Shown one piece after another: positions 33,488-43,270 of a stretch of DNA of 64,000 nt. The first letter of the stretch is position 1; every line of letters begins with the position of its first letter. The notes beneath the pieces are model-generated. The model had not been told where the DNA came from, did not search any database, and worked only from the letters and a program-made list of their open reading frames with translations. The DNA is taken from contig DATLSH010000039.1 of assembly GCA_035534235.1 (NCBI GenBank), positions 1 through 64,000 on the forward strand. Direction: 5' to 3'. A program made the position numbers and the translations under genes. This stretch comes from Bog-473 sp035534235 (GTDB lineage: Bacteria; Actinomycetota; Acidimicrobiia; Acidimicrobiales; RAAP-2).

Positions 33488-33627
33488 GGTCCCTGCTCGC
33501 TTCCGGGTGATCCTGCCGCACTGCGGTAACTCCGGACCCCCCCATCCCCGGTGAACCTACCGGTCCCAGGGCGCAGGGAAACGTCGCCCCGGCAGGCCGG
33601 CCCGGGCGCACTGCAGACTGTTCCCCT

Positions 33628-34251
33628 GTGCTCAACGTCCACTTCGTCTACCTGGGCGCGGCCATCGGTGCCCTGGGCACCTCCCTCTACCTGCGCGACA
33701 CCCTGCGGGGCACCACCAAACCCAACCGGGTGACCTGGTTGCTGTGGGCCCTGGCCCCACTCCTGGCGGCGGCGGTGGAGCTCCGCGACGGCATCGGGCT
33801 GCGCGCCCTGCCGACGTTCATGATCGGGTTCATGCCGCTCCTGGTCTTCCTGGCGTCGTTCCACAACCCGGCATCGGTATGGCGGATCCGGCGCATCGAC
33901 TACGCCTGCGGCGCCATGTCGGTGATCGGCACCGTCGTCTGGTTGTCCACCCGCAACGGCGTGTTGGCCATTTCGGCCGCCATCGCCGCCGACTTCCTGG
34001 CCGGCATCCCCACCATGATGAAGAGCTGGACCCATCCGGGGACGGAGACGGTGCACTCCTACATCGGGGCCGTCATCAACTCGGCCATCCTCCTCTTCAC
34101 CGTCGAGGTCTGGACCTTCGAAGTGGCGGCGTTCCCGGCATTCATCGTGTGCATCGCCTCGGTGCAGGTCGTCTTCGTCGGACTCCGCCCGGGTCCCCGC
34201 CTGCGCCGGCACCGGGAGGGCGCACCCGCCCTTCCGCCGGTCCCCCGGTGA
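33628..34251 (+). CDS. multi-pass membrane protein of unknown function
   Basis: The 207-residue protein has six to seven predicted membrane helices, beginning NVHFVYLGAAIGALGTSLYL, and a basic C-terminal tail (RPGPRLRRHREG). Conserved-looking loops are TKPNRVTWLLWA and AADFLAGIPTMMKSW. The repeated W/P-rich loop before helices recalls PQ-loop/SWEET-like three-helix bundles, but I cannot assign it. GTG 33628 is the only good start. Confidence 0.7.
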   Translation: MLNVHFVYLGAAIGALGTSLYLRDTLRGTTKPNRVTWLLWALAPLLAAAVELRDGIGLRALPTFMIGFMPLLVFLASFHNPASVWRIRRIDYACGAMSVIGTVVWLSTRNGVLAISAAIAADFLAGIPTMMKSWTHPGTETVHSYIGAVINSAILLFTVEVWTFEVAAFPAFIVCIASVQVVFVGLRPGPRLRRHREGAPALPPVPR

Positions 34252-34330
34252 TCCGCTTGCTCTCACCAGGATCTGCCCGGGCCTGCTAGGAAGGCGCACG
34301 GGAAAAGCCAACCGAGGAGAGGAGCTGACC

Positions 34331-35200
34331 GTGCCCAGCGCGCAGGTCAACGGGATCGACCTGGAGTACGCCACCGACGGGGTTCCATCCGATCCGGCCC
34401 TGCTGATGGTCATGGGACTGGGGGGCCAACTGATCGCCTGGCCCGAGGGCTTCGTCAAGCTCTTGGTGGACCGCGGCTTCTTCACCATCCGCTTCGACAA
34501 CCGCGATGCCGGCCTTTCGACCAAGTTCGAAGGCCTGCCCGAGCTCACCGCCCTCTTCGGTGGCGACGGGTCCTCGGCGCCCTACCGGGTCGAGGACATG
34601 GCCGAGGACGCGGCGGGCCTGTTGGGCGAGCTCGGGGTGGCCCAGGCCCACGTCATGGGTGTCTCCATGGGCGGCATGATCACCCAGGCGCTGGCCATCA
34701 ACCACGCGGAGCTGTTCCTGAGCGCGTGCTCCATCATGTCGACCACCGGCAACCGCAACGTGGGCGCTCCCACCCCCGACGCCATGGCCGCGTTGCTGCG
34801 CCCCATCGCCACCAGCCGGGACGAGGCCATCGCCGCCAGCGTGGCAGGGAGCCGGGTCATCGGCTCCCCCGGGTACCCCACCCCCGCCGAGGTGCTGACG
34901 GCACGCGCCGCCGCGGCCTACGACCGCTGCTACTGCCCGGAGGGCACCATGCGGCAGCTGGCCGCCATTCTGGCCTCACCCGACCGCACCGACGGGTTGC
35001 GCCGCGTTCAGATGCCGTTCCTCGTCATGCACGGGGAGGCCGATCCGCTGGTCACGCCCAGCGGGGGCGAGGCCACGGCGGCCGCCGTCCCCGGCTCGGT
35101 GCTCGTCACCATCCCGGGCATGGGGCACGACCTGCCCGAACCGCTGTGGGAGCAGATCGTCAGCGCGGTCGTGGCCAATACGGAATTGGCGGCTGTCTGA
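34331..35200 (+). CDS. alpha/beta hydrolase
   Basis: The 289-residue protein has MVMGLGGQLIAWP (oxyanion region), FDNRDAGLS, nucleophile GVSMGG near residue 117 and a C-terminal GMGHDLPEPLW His motif. It resembles haloperoxidase/aclacinomycin methylesterase-type hydrolases in actinobacteria. GAGGAGAGGAG-like purines precede GTG 34331. Its stop is convergent with the glucosidase stop, 18 bp away. Confidence 0.88.
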   Translation: MPSAQVNGIDLEYATDGVPSDPALLMVMGLGGQLIAWPEGFVKLLVDRGFFTIRFDNRDAGLSTKFEGLPELTALFGGDGSSAPYRVEDMAEDAAGLLGELGVAQAHVMGVSMGGMITQALAINHAELFLSACSIMSTTGNRNVGAPTPDAMAALLRPIATSRDEAIAASVAGSRVIGSPGYPTPAEVLTARAAAAYDRCYCPEGTMRQLAAILASPDRTDGLRRVQMPFLVMHGEADPLVTPSGGEATAAAVPGSVLVTIPGMGHDLPEPLWEQIVSAVVANTELAAV

Positions 35201-35218
35201 AGGTCGGGCGCCCGGGGG

Positions 35219-36412
35219 TCAGGCGGGCAGGGCGTTGGCCGCCGCCACCGATGAGAACCAGGAGGCACTCGGCTTCGGCGTCCGGGCGAACGTACCCCGG
35301 TCGACGCTGACGAGCCCGAAGCGCGGCCGGTAGCCGAACGCCCACTCGAAGTTGTCCAGCAGGGACCAGTAGGTGTACCCACGCACGTCAATGCCCTCGG
35401 CGATGGAATCCAGCACACCCTCCAGCGCCTGGTGCACGTAGTCGATGCGCTGGGCATCGTCGGTGGTCCCGATCCCGTTCTCGGTGACCAGCAGCGGCAG
35501 CGCCCCGCCGGTGTAGTCCCAGGCGCGCCGGAGGCAGTTGGCGAGGGAGGCCGGGTAGAACTCGTAGCCCATATCGAGGACGGGCACCCCATCCTCGTAC
35601 CCGGCCCACCCGTCGGGACCGATCAACATGCGGGTGTAGACCTGCACGCCCAGGAAGTCGTCCCCTCCGGTGGCGTCGAGGAAGATGTCCTCGGAGTGGC
35701 GGCGGATGCTCTCGAGCGTCGCCTCCCCGCCCGGGGCCAACTGGTAGTCGGTCATGGAGAGCGTCAGGCCGACCGGTACGACGGGTGCGGCGGTCCGGAT
35801 GGCGTCGACGGCCAGGCGGTGGGCGGCAATGAAGTGGTCCGCCACCGTGCGGGAAAGCTCCACGTCCGTCTTGCCCGGGGGGAACATGCCGGCGTGCCAT
35901 CCCATGGTGGCCACAATGTTGGGCTCGTTGATGGTGCAGGCGCGCGCCATCACGTCGCCCAGGGCCTCGGCCACCACGGTGCAGAAGTGGCCGAAACGCG
36001 CCACGGCCGCGCCGCTCTCCCAGCCGCCCAGTGCGGTGAGCCAGGTCGGGGTGGTGAAATGGTGGAAGGTGACCACGGGGTCGACCCCCCGCTCGCGCAG
36101 GCCGGCGCACTGGCGCCGGTAGTGCTCCAGGGCGGCCCGGGAGATCTCCCCCTCGGCCGGCTCAATGCGGCTCCACTCCACGGAGAAGCGGTGGTTGTCC
36201 AGGCCCAGGCCGGCCACCAAGTCGGCGTCCTCCTCCCAGCGGATCCACGAGTCGCAGGCGTCGCCGGAGGACTCCGCACACCCCGAGCCCTCGGTGTGCT
36301 CGAAGGCCCACCAGTCGTTGTTCGTGTTGCCCCCCTCAATCTGATGGGCCGCCGTCGCCGTCCCCCAGGTGAACCCCTGGGGAAAAGCCCGGTTCTTGCC
36401 TGACGTCGCCAC
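35219..36412 (-). CDS. family 1 glycoside hydrolase (beta-glucosidase)
   Basis: The 397-residue GH1 enzyme has the N-terminal signature FTWGTATAAHQIEGG, acid/base Glu in TINEPN near residue 170 and nucleophile Glu in LLVTENGIG near 312, then YWSLLDNFEWAFGY. It hydrolyses beta-glucosides or related glycosides in the cytosol. No sugar transporter adjoins it. It is divergent from the ABC exporter genes. Confidence 0.95.
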   Translation of the reverse strand: MATSGKNRAFPQGFTWGTATAAHQIEGGNTNNDWWAFEHTEGSGCAESSGDACDSWIRWEEDADLVAGLGLDNHRFSVEWSRIEPAEGEISRAALEHYRRQCAGLRERGVDPVVTFHHFTTPTWLTALGGWESGAAVARFGHFCTVVAEALGDVMARACTINEPNIVATMGWHAGMFPPGKTDVELSRTVADHFIAAHRLAVDAIRTAAPVVPVGLTLSMTDYQLAPGGEATLESIRRHSEDIFLDATGGDDFLGVQVYTRMLIGPDGWAGYEDGVPVLDMGYEFYPASLANCLRRAWDYTGGALPLLVTENGIGTTDDAQRIDYVHQALEGVLDSIAEGIDVRGYTYWSLLDNFEWAFGYRPRFGLVSVDRGTFARTPKPSASWFSSVAAANALPA

Positions 36413-36469
36413 GATGTGCCTCCCCGCTCAGAAACCCGATTCCAGGTTGCACGGTATCGTTACCTGACC

Positions 36470-37453
36470 ATGACGTCATACTCCTCGCCGATGACGGACG
36501 TCCCGGTTGCGGACCGTGCGGCGGACACGAGCACCCCGATGGTCGAGGCCCACGGGCTGGTGAAACGCTTCGGCGACTTCGTGGCGGTCGACGGGGTGGA
36601 CTTCACCATCGGGCCGGGCGAGTCGTTCGGGTTCCTCGGCCCGAACGGCGCCGGCAAGACGTCGACCATGCGCATGATCTCGTGCATCAGCCCCTTGAGC
36701 GAGGGGACGCTCCGGGTGCTGGGATTGGACCCAGCCACCGACGGGGCGCGCATCCGCTCCCGCATGGGCCTGGTCCCCCAGGAGGACTCGCTGGACCTGG
36801 AGCTCACCGTGCTGGACAACCTGATGATTTACGGGCGCTACTTCGACCTGCCACGCAAGGTGATCCGGGCCCGCGCCGAGCAGCTGCTCGACTTCGCCCA
36901 GCTCACCGACCGGGCCAACGACCGGGTCGACCCGCTCTCGGGCGGCATGAAAAGGCGCCTGACCATCGCCCGGGCGCTCATTTCGGATCCGGACCTGCTC
37001 ATCCTGGACGAGCCGACCACCGGCCTCGACCCGCAAGCCCGCCACCTCTTGTGGGACCGGCTCTACCGGCTCAAGCAGGATGGGGTGACGCTGGTCATCA
37101 CCACCCACTACATGGACGAGGCCGAGCAACTCTGCGACCGCCTGGTCGTCATGGACAAGGGGCGCTTCGCCGCCGAGGGCACACCGCGCCAATTGATCGA
37201 CCGCCACTCGACCAGGGAGGTGGTCGAGCTGCGCTTCCGCCCGGGCCAGCACGAGGACATCGCGCCCGAGCTGGCCCACCTGGCCGAGCGCGTCGAAGTC
37301 CTGCCCGACCGCATCCTGCTCTACACCGACGACGGCGATGCCGCGCTGGCCGAAGCGGATCGCCTGGGGTACGTCCCCCAGAACACACTGGTGCGTCGCT
37401 CCACGCTGGAGGACGTCTTCCTCCGGCTGACCGGCCGCACCCTCGTCGACTGA
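36470..37453 (+). CDS. ABC exporter ATP-binding protein (NodI/DrrA-like)
   Basis: The 327-residue ATPase has Walker A GPNGAGKTS, the signature DPLSGGMKRRLTIARA, Walker B LLILDEPTTGLDP and H-loop TTHYMDEAE. It pairs with two ABC-2 permeases next door. I use ATG 36470; a TATCGT -10-like hexamer ends about 10 bp upstream, so the mRNA may be leaderless. The set resembles NodIJ/daunorubicin exporters that move lipooligosaccharides or drugs. Confidence 0.93.
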   Translation: MTSYSSPMTDVPVADRAADTSTPMVEAHGLVKRFGDFVAVDGVDFTIGPGESFGFLGPNGAGKTSTMRMISCISPLSEGTLRVLGLDPATDGARIRSRMGLVPQEDSLDLELTVLDNLMIYGRYFDLPRKVIRARAEQLLDFAQLTDRANDRVDPLSGGMKRRLTIARALISDPDLLILDEPTTGLDPQARHLLWDRLYRLKQDGVTLVITTHYMDEAEQLCDRLVVMDKGRFAAEGTPRQLIDRHSTREVVELRFRPGQHEDIAPELAHLAERVEVLPDRILLYTDDGDAALAEADRLGYVPQNTLVRRSTLEDVFLRLTGRTLVD

Positions 37454-37472
37454 CTCGCGGCGGCCTGATCAC

Positions 37473-38312
37473 ATGACCACCAGCACGACCTTGGTCGACG
37501 GGCTCTTCCGTCATGGTGAGGTGGTGCCGGCGCGCCGTATCGCCACACCGATGTGGCTGCGGGCGGCAGCCTACTGGGGCTATCAGTACAAGAGGACCTG
37601 GCGCAGCTCGGTTATCACCAGCTTCCTGATCCCGGTGCTGTACCTCACCTCCATGGGCGTCGCCCTGGGCTCGTTGATCGACCGGCACTCACACGGTGTG
37701 GGTGGGGTGAGCTACGTGGCCTACCTGGCCCCCGGGTTGCTGGCCGGCACATGCATGCAGATCGGCGCCAACGACACCATGTGGCCGGTGATGGGGGCCA
37801 TCAAATGGATGCGCACCTACCTCGCCATGCTGGCGGCGCCGCTCAGTATTTACGACGTCCTGCTCGGGCACCTGGCCTGGGTGGCGGCGCGCATCGGCAT
37901 CGTGGTCACCATCTACCTGGGCATCATGGCTGCCTTCGGCACGGTCTACTCACCCTGGGCCATCCTGGCCCTGCCGGCCGGCGTGCTGGCAGGGATGGCG
38001 TTCGGGGCGCCGATCGCCGCCTTTGCGGCCACCCAGGACAAGGACGCCGGATTCTCGACCCTGTACCGCTTCGTGGTCATCCCGCTCTTCTTGTTCTCGG
38101 GGACGTTCTTCCCCATCTCGCAACTGCCCCATTGGCTCCAGTACCTGGCCTACGCCACACCCCTCTTCCATGGGGTCGCCCTCTGCCGCGATCTCACGCT
38201 GGGCCAGGTCCACGGCTGGGTCGACCTGGGGCATGCCGCCTATCTGATGGCCTGGGTGCTGGCCGGATATGGCGTCGCCCGGTGGACCTTCGCCAAGAGG
38301 TTGGTGGTATGA
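37473..38312 (+). CDS. ABC-2 type permease
   Basis: The 279-residue protein has six membrane spans, with the ABC-2 hallmark YLAPGLLAGTCMQIGAND near residue 80 and FSGTFFPISQLPHWLQ in the last third. It forms the channel with the downstream paralogue. It lies 19 bp after the ATPase and its TGA overlaps the next ATG (ATGA). Confidence 0.9.
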   Translation: MTTSTTLVDGLFRHGEVVPARRIATPMWLRAAAYWGYQYKRTWRSSVITSFLIPVLYLTSMGVALGSLIDRHSHGVGGVSYVAYLAPGLLAGTCMQIGANDTMWPVMGAIKWMRTYLAMLAAPLSIYDVLLGHLAWVAARIGIVVTIYLGIMAAFGTVYSPWAILALPAGVLAGMAFGAPIAAFAATQDKDAGFSTLYRFVVIPLFLFSGTFFPISQLPHWLQYLAYATPLFHGVALCRDLTLGQVHGWVDLGHAAYLMAWVLAGYGVARWTFAKRLVV

Positions 38313-39145
38313 CCACCACGGAGTCCCCGACCGACCGGATGTCGCCCGGCCTCGCTCTGCGGATCACCCCGCTGGCGCTCCTCGGCGGCCGTTACGCCTC
38401 CCGGGTGCTGGAGCGAAATCTTCTCGTCTACCGGCGTTCGTGGATCTTCATCCTCTCGGGTTTCTTCGAGCCGCTCTTCTATCTCCTCTCCATCGGCATC
38501 GGCCTGAGCCATCTGGTCGGCCCGATCCCCGTCAACGGACGACTGTTCGCCTACACCGCCTTTGTGGCCCCGGGGCTGCTGGCGTCCTCGGCCATGAACG
38601 GCGCCATGATCGACTCGACCTTCCTGGTCTTCATGAAGCTGAAGATCGCCAAGACCTACGACGCCATGTTGGCCACCCCGCTCAGCGTGGGCGATGTCGC
38701 ATTGGGCGAGCTGAGCTGGTGCGTCATCCGGGGCAGCCTCTATTCCGGTGCCTTCCTCAGCATCATGGCGGCGCTCGGCTACGTGGTTTCGCCCTGGGCC
38801 GTACTGTGCTGGCCGGCGGCCATCCTCATCAGCCTGGCCTTCGCCTCGGCGGGAATGGCCGGGACCACCTACATGCGGACCTGGCAGGACTTCGACATCG
38901 TGTCCCTGGCCTTCATCCCACTCTTCTTGTTCTCAGCCACCTTCTATCCCCTCACGGTGTTCCCCGGATGGCTCCAGGCCGTGGTGCGGTGCACCCCGCT
39001 CTACCAGGGGGTGGTCCTGGTGCGGGCGGCCGACCTGGGTCTCTTCAACTGGGTGCTCCTGCTGCATGTGGGGTATCTGCTGGCCATGACGGTCGTCGGG
39101 GTGGCGGTGACCCGCCGTCGGCTGGGTCGTTTGCTGCTCCCGTGA
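38309..39145 (+). CDS. ABC-2 type permease, NodJ-like
   Basis: The 278-residue permease is a paralogue of the preceding gene, with YTAFVAPGLLASSAMNG and FSATFYPLTVFPGWLQ at equivalent places. It begins in an ATGA overlap. Two non-identical permeases with one ATPase give a heterodimeric exporter. Confidence 0.9.
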   Translation: MTTTESPTDRMSPGLALRITPLALLGGRYASRVLERNLLVYRRSWIFILSGFFEPLFYLLSIGIGLSHLVGPIPVNGRLFAYTAFVAPGLLASSAMNGAMIDSTFLVFMKLKIAKTYDAMLATPLSVGDVALGELSWCVIRGSLYSGAFLSIMAALGYVVSPWAVLCWPAAILISLAFASAGMAGTTYMRTWQDFDIVSLAFIPLFLFSATFYPLTVFPGWLQAVVRCTPLYQGVVLVRAADLGLFNWVLLLHVGYLLAMTVVGVAVTRRRLGRLLLP

Positions 39146-39208
39146 TCAAGGGTGCAGCGGGAACAGTACCGTAGGGCCCAATTCCCGAACGACAGGGGTC
39201 CCAACGCA

Positions 39209-39790
39209 ATGAATATCGTGGTGAGCAACGTCAAGGGCGGAGTGGGCAAGACGACCAGTGCCGTCTACCTGGCCGCGGCGGCTGTCCGGCGGGGCATCAG
39301 CCCCGTCGTCCTGGTGGACGCCGACCCCCAGGGCTCCAGCGCCGAGTGGTACGACGCCGATCCCATTGAGGGGGTCGAGCTGATGGAGGGCCCCTCGGTG
39401 CGGACAGTCACCCGGGCCATGGACCGGGGGGACGGCATGGTGGTGGTCGACACGCCTCCGGGGGAGGGGACGATCGTGCGCGCTGCCCTGGCCCGGGCCG
39501 ATGCCGTGATCATCCCCACGAGGGCGGGCGGGGTCGAGCCCAGCCGGGTGGTGGCCACCCTTGAGATGACGCCGTCGAACATCCCCGCCGGCGTGGTCAT
39601 CTGCTCGGCCCGCCTGGGCACCAACGACCTGGAAGCCACCGTGGCGTGGTGGACCGACCTGAAGGTGCCGGTGTGGGGGATCGTTCCCGAGCGGGTCTCC
39701 ATCGCCACCGGCCCGGCGGCCGGCCTGTCGCACGAGGGGATGGAGCACTACGGCCGGGTGCTGCGGAAAGCGTCCGGCCGGGCCCGCTGA
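39209..39790 (+). CDS. ParA/MinD-type ATPase without a ParB partner
   Basis: The 193-residue deviant Walker A ATPase (SNVKGGVGKTTSA, residues ~6-18) has Walker B-like VVVDTPPGEG and LVDADPQGSSAEWY. It is short for ParA and lacks an N-terminal DNA-binding domain, as in small plasmid ParA (type Ib) or MipZ-like positioning proteins. No ParB or centromere-like repeats are nearby. A TACCGT -10-like box lies about 40 bp upstream. It may position membrane or lipid-body cargo (inference). Confidence 0.88.
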   Translation: MNIVVSNVKGGVGKTTSAVYLAAAAVRRGISPVVLVDADPQGSSAEWYDADPIEGVELMEGPSVRTVTRAMDRGDGMVVVDTPPGEGTIVRAALARADAVIIPTRAGGVEPSRVVATLEMTPSNIPAGVVICSARLGTNDLEATVAWWTDLKVPVWGIVPERVSIATGPAAGLSHEGMEHYGRVLRKASGRAR

Positions 39791-39964
39791 GGCCGGCCGG
39801 ACAGATTCCTCCCGGCGACGGATTCAGGCACAACTTTACCCATTCTCTGCCGTAATAGGTGGCCTCACGGGTGCTGACGCTCAGGATCGGGGGTGGAGCG
39901 GCAAAAGCAGTGCAATTGTGATGTCCATTGGGTAGGGTTCGGGCATCCCGGACGAAGGATCCCC

Positions 39965-41578
39965 ATGGCTGATCTGGCTGTCCCAACTGCTCCCGCGCCA
40001 GACGTCGGCGAGAAGGGCCTGAAGGGCGGTGCGCTCGGGCTGATCTCCTCCGTGGTGGTCGGGGTGGCCTGCACGGCTCCGGCCTACAACTTGGCCGCCA
40101 CCCTCGGGTTCGTCGTCATCGCCATCAACGGGCTGCAGGCCCCCGTCATCACCGTCCTGGTCTTCGTGCCCATGCTGTTCATCTCCTACGCCTACAAGGA
40201 GCTGAACTAAGCCGACCCCGACTGCGGGACCACCTTCACCTGGGCCACGCGGGCTTTCGGGCCGAAGACCGGATGGCTGGGCGGCTGGGGCATTGTGGCG
40301 GCCGACCTCCTGGTCATGGCCAGCCTGGCCCAGGTGGCCGGCCAGTACGTCTTTCTCCTGTTCAACGCCAAGGGGATCGGGAGCAATCCGGCCAGCGGTT
40401 GGGTCCTGGCGGTAGGTGTCCTCTGGATCGTGGCCATGACCGCGATCTGCTACATCGGCATTGAGATCTCGGCCAACATGCAGAAGGCGTTGCTCAGCAT
40501 TGAGCTCGTCATGCTCCTGGTGCTGTCCGTCGTCGCCCTGGTCAAGGTGGGCAACGGCACGGCCCCCGTGGGGCACCTCGTGCCCAGCCTGTCGTGGTTC
40601 AACCCCTTCGACCATTTCACGGCCACCGGCTTCATGGCCGGATTCACCCTCATGCTGTTCATCTACTGGGGCTGGGACACCGCGGTCTCGGTCAACGAGG
40701 AGACCGCGGACTCGCAGACGACCCCAGGTCGGGCCGCCGTCGTCTCCACACTGATCCTGCTGGCCACCTACGCGCTCATCGTGTTGGCCACCCAGTCCTA
40801 CGCCGGGATCGGGAGCAAGGGCATCGGATTGGAGAACGCGGCCAACCGGAGTGACGTGCTGTCGGTGCTGGGGACTTCGATCTTCGGCACCTCGGGCTTC
40901 GGGACCGTCCTGACCCGCATGCTGTTCCTCATGGTCCTGAGCTCGGCGGCCGCTTCCACCCAGTCGACCATCCTGCCCACGGCCCGGACGACCCTCTCCA
41001 TGGCCGTGTTCAAGGCGGTGCCGAAGTCCTTCGGCCGGATCCACAAGCGGTTCCTCACCCCCACCGTATCGACCGTCGTCATGGGCGGGGTGCCCATCGT
41101 CTTCTACGTCGCCATGAACTACCTGACGTCGGGCGGTGCCGTCATCGGCGACTCGGTCTCGGCCCTGGGGTCCATGATCGCCTTCTACTACGGCCTGACC
41201 GGTTTCTCGTGCGCCTGGTACTACCGCGCGACCCTGAAGGACAATGCCCGAAGCTTCTGGCTACGAGGGGTCCTTCCGCTGACCGGGGGCCTGATCCTCT
41301 TCGGCTGCATGGTCTACAACTTCTGGCTCTACTGGATGCCGGTGAACAGCTACACCACGTGGCTCATGCCGTTCTCACCGCACTGGCAGATCGGTGGCGT
41401 ATTCCTGCTCGATGCCGGCGCGGTCATATTGGACGTCGTCCTGATGTTCGTTCTCCAGGCCGTCCAGCCCGCCTATTTCCGAGGTGAGGTCCTCAACCGC
41501 GACACGCCGACCCGGGTGCCCGAGGACATCGGCACACCCGTGGGCCTCTTCGGGATCGAACCTTTCGAGAAGGAGTAG
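39965..41578 (+). pseudogene. APC superfamily amino-acid permease with in-frame TAA
   Basis: From ATG 39965, 4 nt after AAGGATCC, the frame encodes an amino acid/polyamine permease of about 537 residues: GLISSVVVGVACTAPAYNLA, then YAYKELN, a TAA at 40208-40210, and straight on as ADPDCGTTFTWATRAFGP. The family has a sense codon here within an ELNxADPDCGTTFTW motif, so a single substitution explains the stop. Twelve or so membrane helices follow to FGIEPFEKE. As read, only 81 residues are made; reinitiation at 40295 would lose two helices. Readthrough or sequencing error are alternatives. Confidence 0.85.
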
Positions 41579-41700
41579 CCGGGCCGGCACGGGCCTGTGA
41601 CGGCAACTCCTGAGCTGGCGGACGGCACAGAGGGGGACGAGATCCGCTAAACCGTTGCCATGGACGCGCCGCGGCGCAAGGAGACGAAGGTGGAGGACGC

Positions 41701-42462
41701 ATGACGCAGGGATTGGGCGGAACCGTGGCGCTGGTCACCGGGGCCAGCAGCGGCATCGGGGAGGCCACCGCGCTTGCTCTGGCCGAGGAAGGGGCGGTGG
41801 TGGCTCTGGTGGCCCGGCGGCGGGACAGGTTGGAGGCCCTGGCCGAGAAGATCGGGGGAGCCGGGAAGGCGATGGTCATTGAAGCCGACGTGACCGACCC
41901 GGAGCAGGCCAGGCTGGCGGTGGAGACGGCGGTGCGGGAGTTGGGCCGCCTCGACACCCTGGTCAACAACGCCGGGGTCATGTTGCTCGGGCCCATTGTG
42001 GGGGCTCCCATTGAGGAATGGCAGCGCATGGTCAACCTCAACGTGCTGGGGTTGCTCTACTGCACCCACGCCGCCCTGCCGCACCTGCTGACAGCGGCCG
42101 CCGGGGGACCGCGCTCGGTGGCGGACGTGGTGAATGTCAGCTCGACCGCCGGGCGCAACGCCCGACTGCACAGCGGCGTGTACAACGCCACCAAGTTCGG
42201 GGTCGGGGCCTTCAGCGAGTCACTGCGCCAGGAGGTCACCACCCGCCACGTCAGGGTGACCATCATTGAGCCGGGTGCCACCGCCACCGAGCTGGCCTTC
42301 CAGAACCGCCCGGAGATCCTGCAGGAAATGTCCAAGAATTTCGGCGGCATTGAGATCATGCAGGCCGGGGACATCGCCAACAGCATCCGATATGCCGTGA
42401 CCCAGCCGCGGCACGTGGCGGTCAACGAAATCCTGATTCGGCCCACCGAGCAGGAGCGTTGA
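41701..42462 (+). CDS. short-chain dehydrogenase/reductase
   Basis: The 253-residue SDR has TGASSGIG, NNAGVM, catalytic Ser in VSSTAGR, YNATK and the C-terminal PRHVAVNEILIRPTEQ typical of the YdfG/serine dehydrogenase-like subgroup. It starts directly after GGAGGACGC and precedes another SDR by 28 bp. Confidence 0.92.
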   Translation: MTQGLGGTVALVTGASSGIGEATALALAEEGAVVALVARRRDRLEALAEKIGGAGKAMVIEADVTDPEQARLAVETAVRELGRLDTLVNNAGVMLLGPIVGAPIEEWQRMVNLNVLGLLYCTHAALPHLLTAAAGGPRSVADVVNVSSTAGRNARLHSGVYNATKFGVGAFSESLRQEVTTRHVRVTIIEPGATATELAFQNRPEILQEMSKNFGGIEIMQAGDIANSIRYAVTQPRHVAVNEILIRPTEQER

Positions 42463-42490
42463 GCGATCAGCCGGGTTGAGGTGTGAGCTG

Positions 42491-43267
42491 ATGGATCTGG
42501 AGTTAGCCGGCAAGGTGGTGCTCGTGACGGGGGGAACTGACGGCCTCGGGCTGGCGCTGGCCCGGCAGCTTGTGCGCGAAGGTGCCTCGGTGGCCATCTG
42601 CGGGCGCGACGAGGAGCGACTGGCTGCTGCTGCGGCCACCCTTGAGGCCAGCGGCGGTGACGTGCTGGCACAACGGGCCGATGTGGCGCGGGCCGAGGAT
42701 ATCTTGTGCTTGGTCGAAGGCGTGGTGGGGCGTTGGGGACGCATAGACGGCGTCGTGCACAACGCCGGCCGGCACGCGGCGGGACCGATTGAGTCCACCG
42801 ACGACGCCACGTGGGAGGGCGACCTGCAATTGAAGTTGATGGGGGCGGTGCGGCTCATCCGGACGGCCCTGCCCCAGCTGCGGGAGAGCAAGGGCGCGGC
42901 CCTGCTCACTCTGGCCATGGCGGCCAAAGCCCCCGGGCCGGCCAGCACGCCGAGTGCGGTGTCGCGGGCCGCCGGCATGGCCCTCATGAAATCGCTCTCC
43001 AAGGAACTGGCCCCCGATGGCATCCGCGTCAACGCCGTGCTGATCGGGCTTATTGAGAGCGGACAGTGGGTGCGCGGGGCGGAGGCCGCCGGCCTTGAGC
43101 TCTCCGAATTCCACGCCCGCATGGCCGAGGGAGCCGGCATCCCCCTCGGTCGGATCGGCCGCAGCGAGGAGTTCGCCGATCTGGCCTGCTTCCTGCTCTC
43201 AGCCCGGGCCTCGTACCTCACGGGCGCCGCCGTCAACCTCGACGGGGGGCTGTCACCCGCGGTGTGA
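42491..43267 (+). CDS. SDR-fold protein lacking the catalytic Tyr-Lys pair
   Basis: The 258-residue protein has a good nucleotide-binding start (VTGGTDGLGLALA) and C-terminal YLTGAAVNLDGGLSPAV. At the active site, where YxxSK is expected, it reads PSAVSRAAG: the Tyr position is Ser and Lys is Arg. The catalytic Ser segment is LTLAMAAKAP. It may be an atypical reductase or a non-catalytic binding protein. It follows an intact SDR, suggesting a paired complex, which is inference. Confidence 0.85.
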   Translation: MDLELAGKVVLVTGGTDGLGLALARQLVREGASVAICGRDEERLAAAAATLEASGGDVLAQRADVARAEDILCLVEGVVGRWGRIDGVVHNAGRHAAGPIESTDDATWEGDLQLKLMGAVRLIRTALPQLRESKGAALLTLAMAAKAPGPASTPSAVSRAAGMALMKSLSKELAPDGIRVNAVLIGLIESGQWVRGAEAAGLELSEFHARMAEGAGIPLGRIGRSEEFADLACFLLSARASYLTGAAVNLDGGLSPAV

Positions 43268-43270
43268 GGG

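Noticed and set aside
3928..35226. A 19-nt identity (GGCGCCCGGGGGTCAGGCG) at about 3928 and 35208
   Set aside because: It includes a stop codon of the GH1 gene at the second place and is within what GC-rich chance allows; no other copies were seen.
39209..39790. Plasmid or chromosome partition locus
   Set aside because: Only the ParA-like ATPase is present; no ParB, parS-like repeats or replication genes are nearby.
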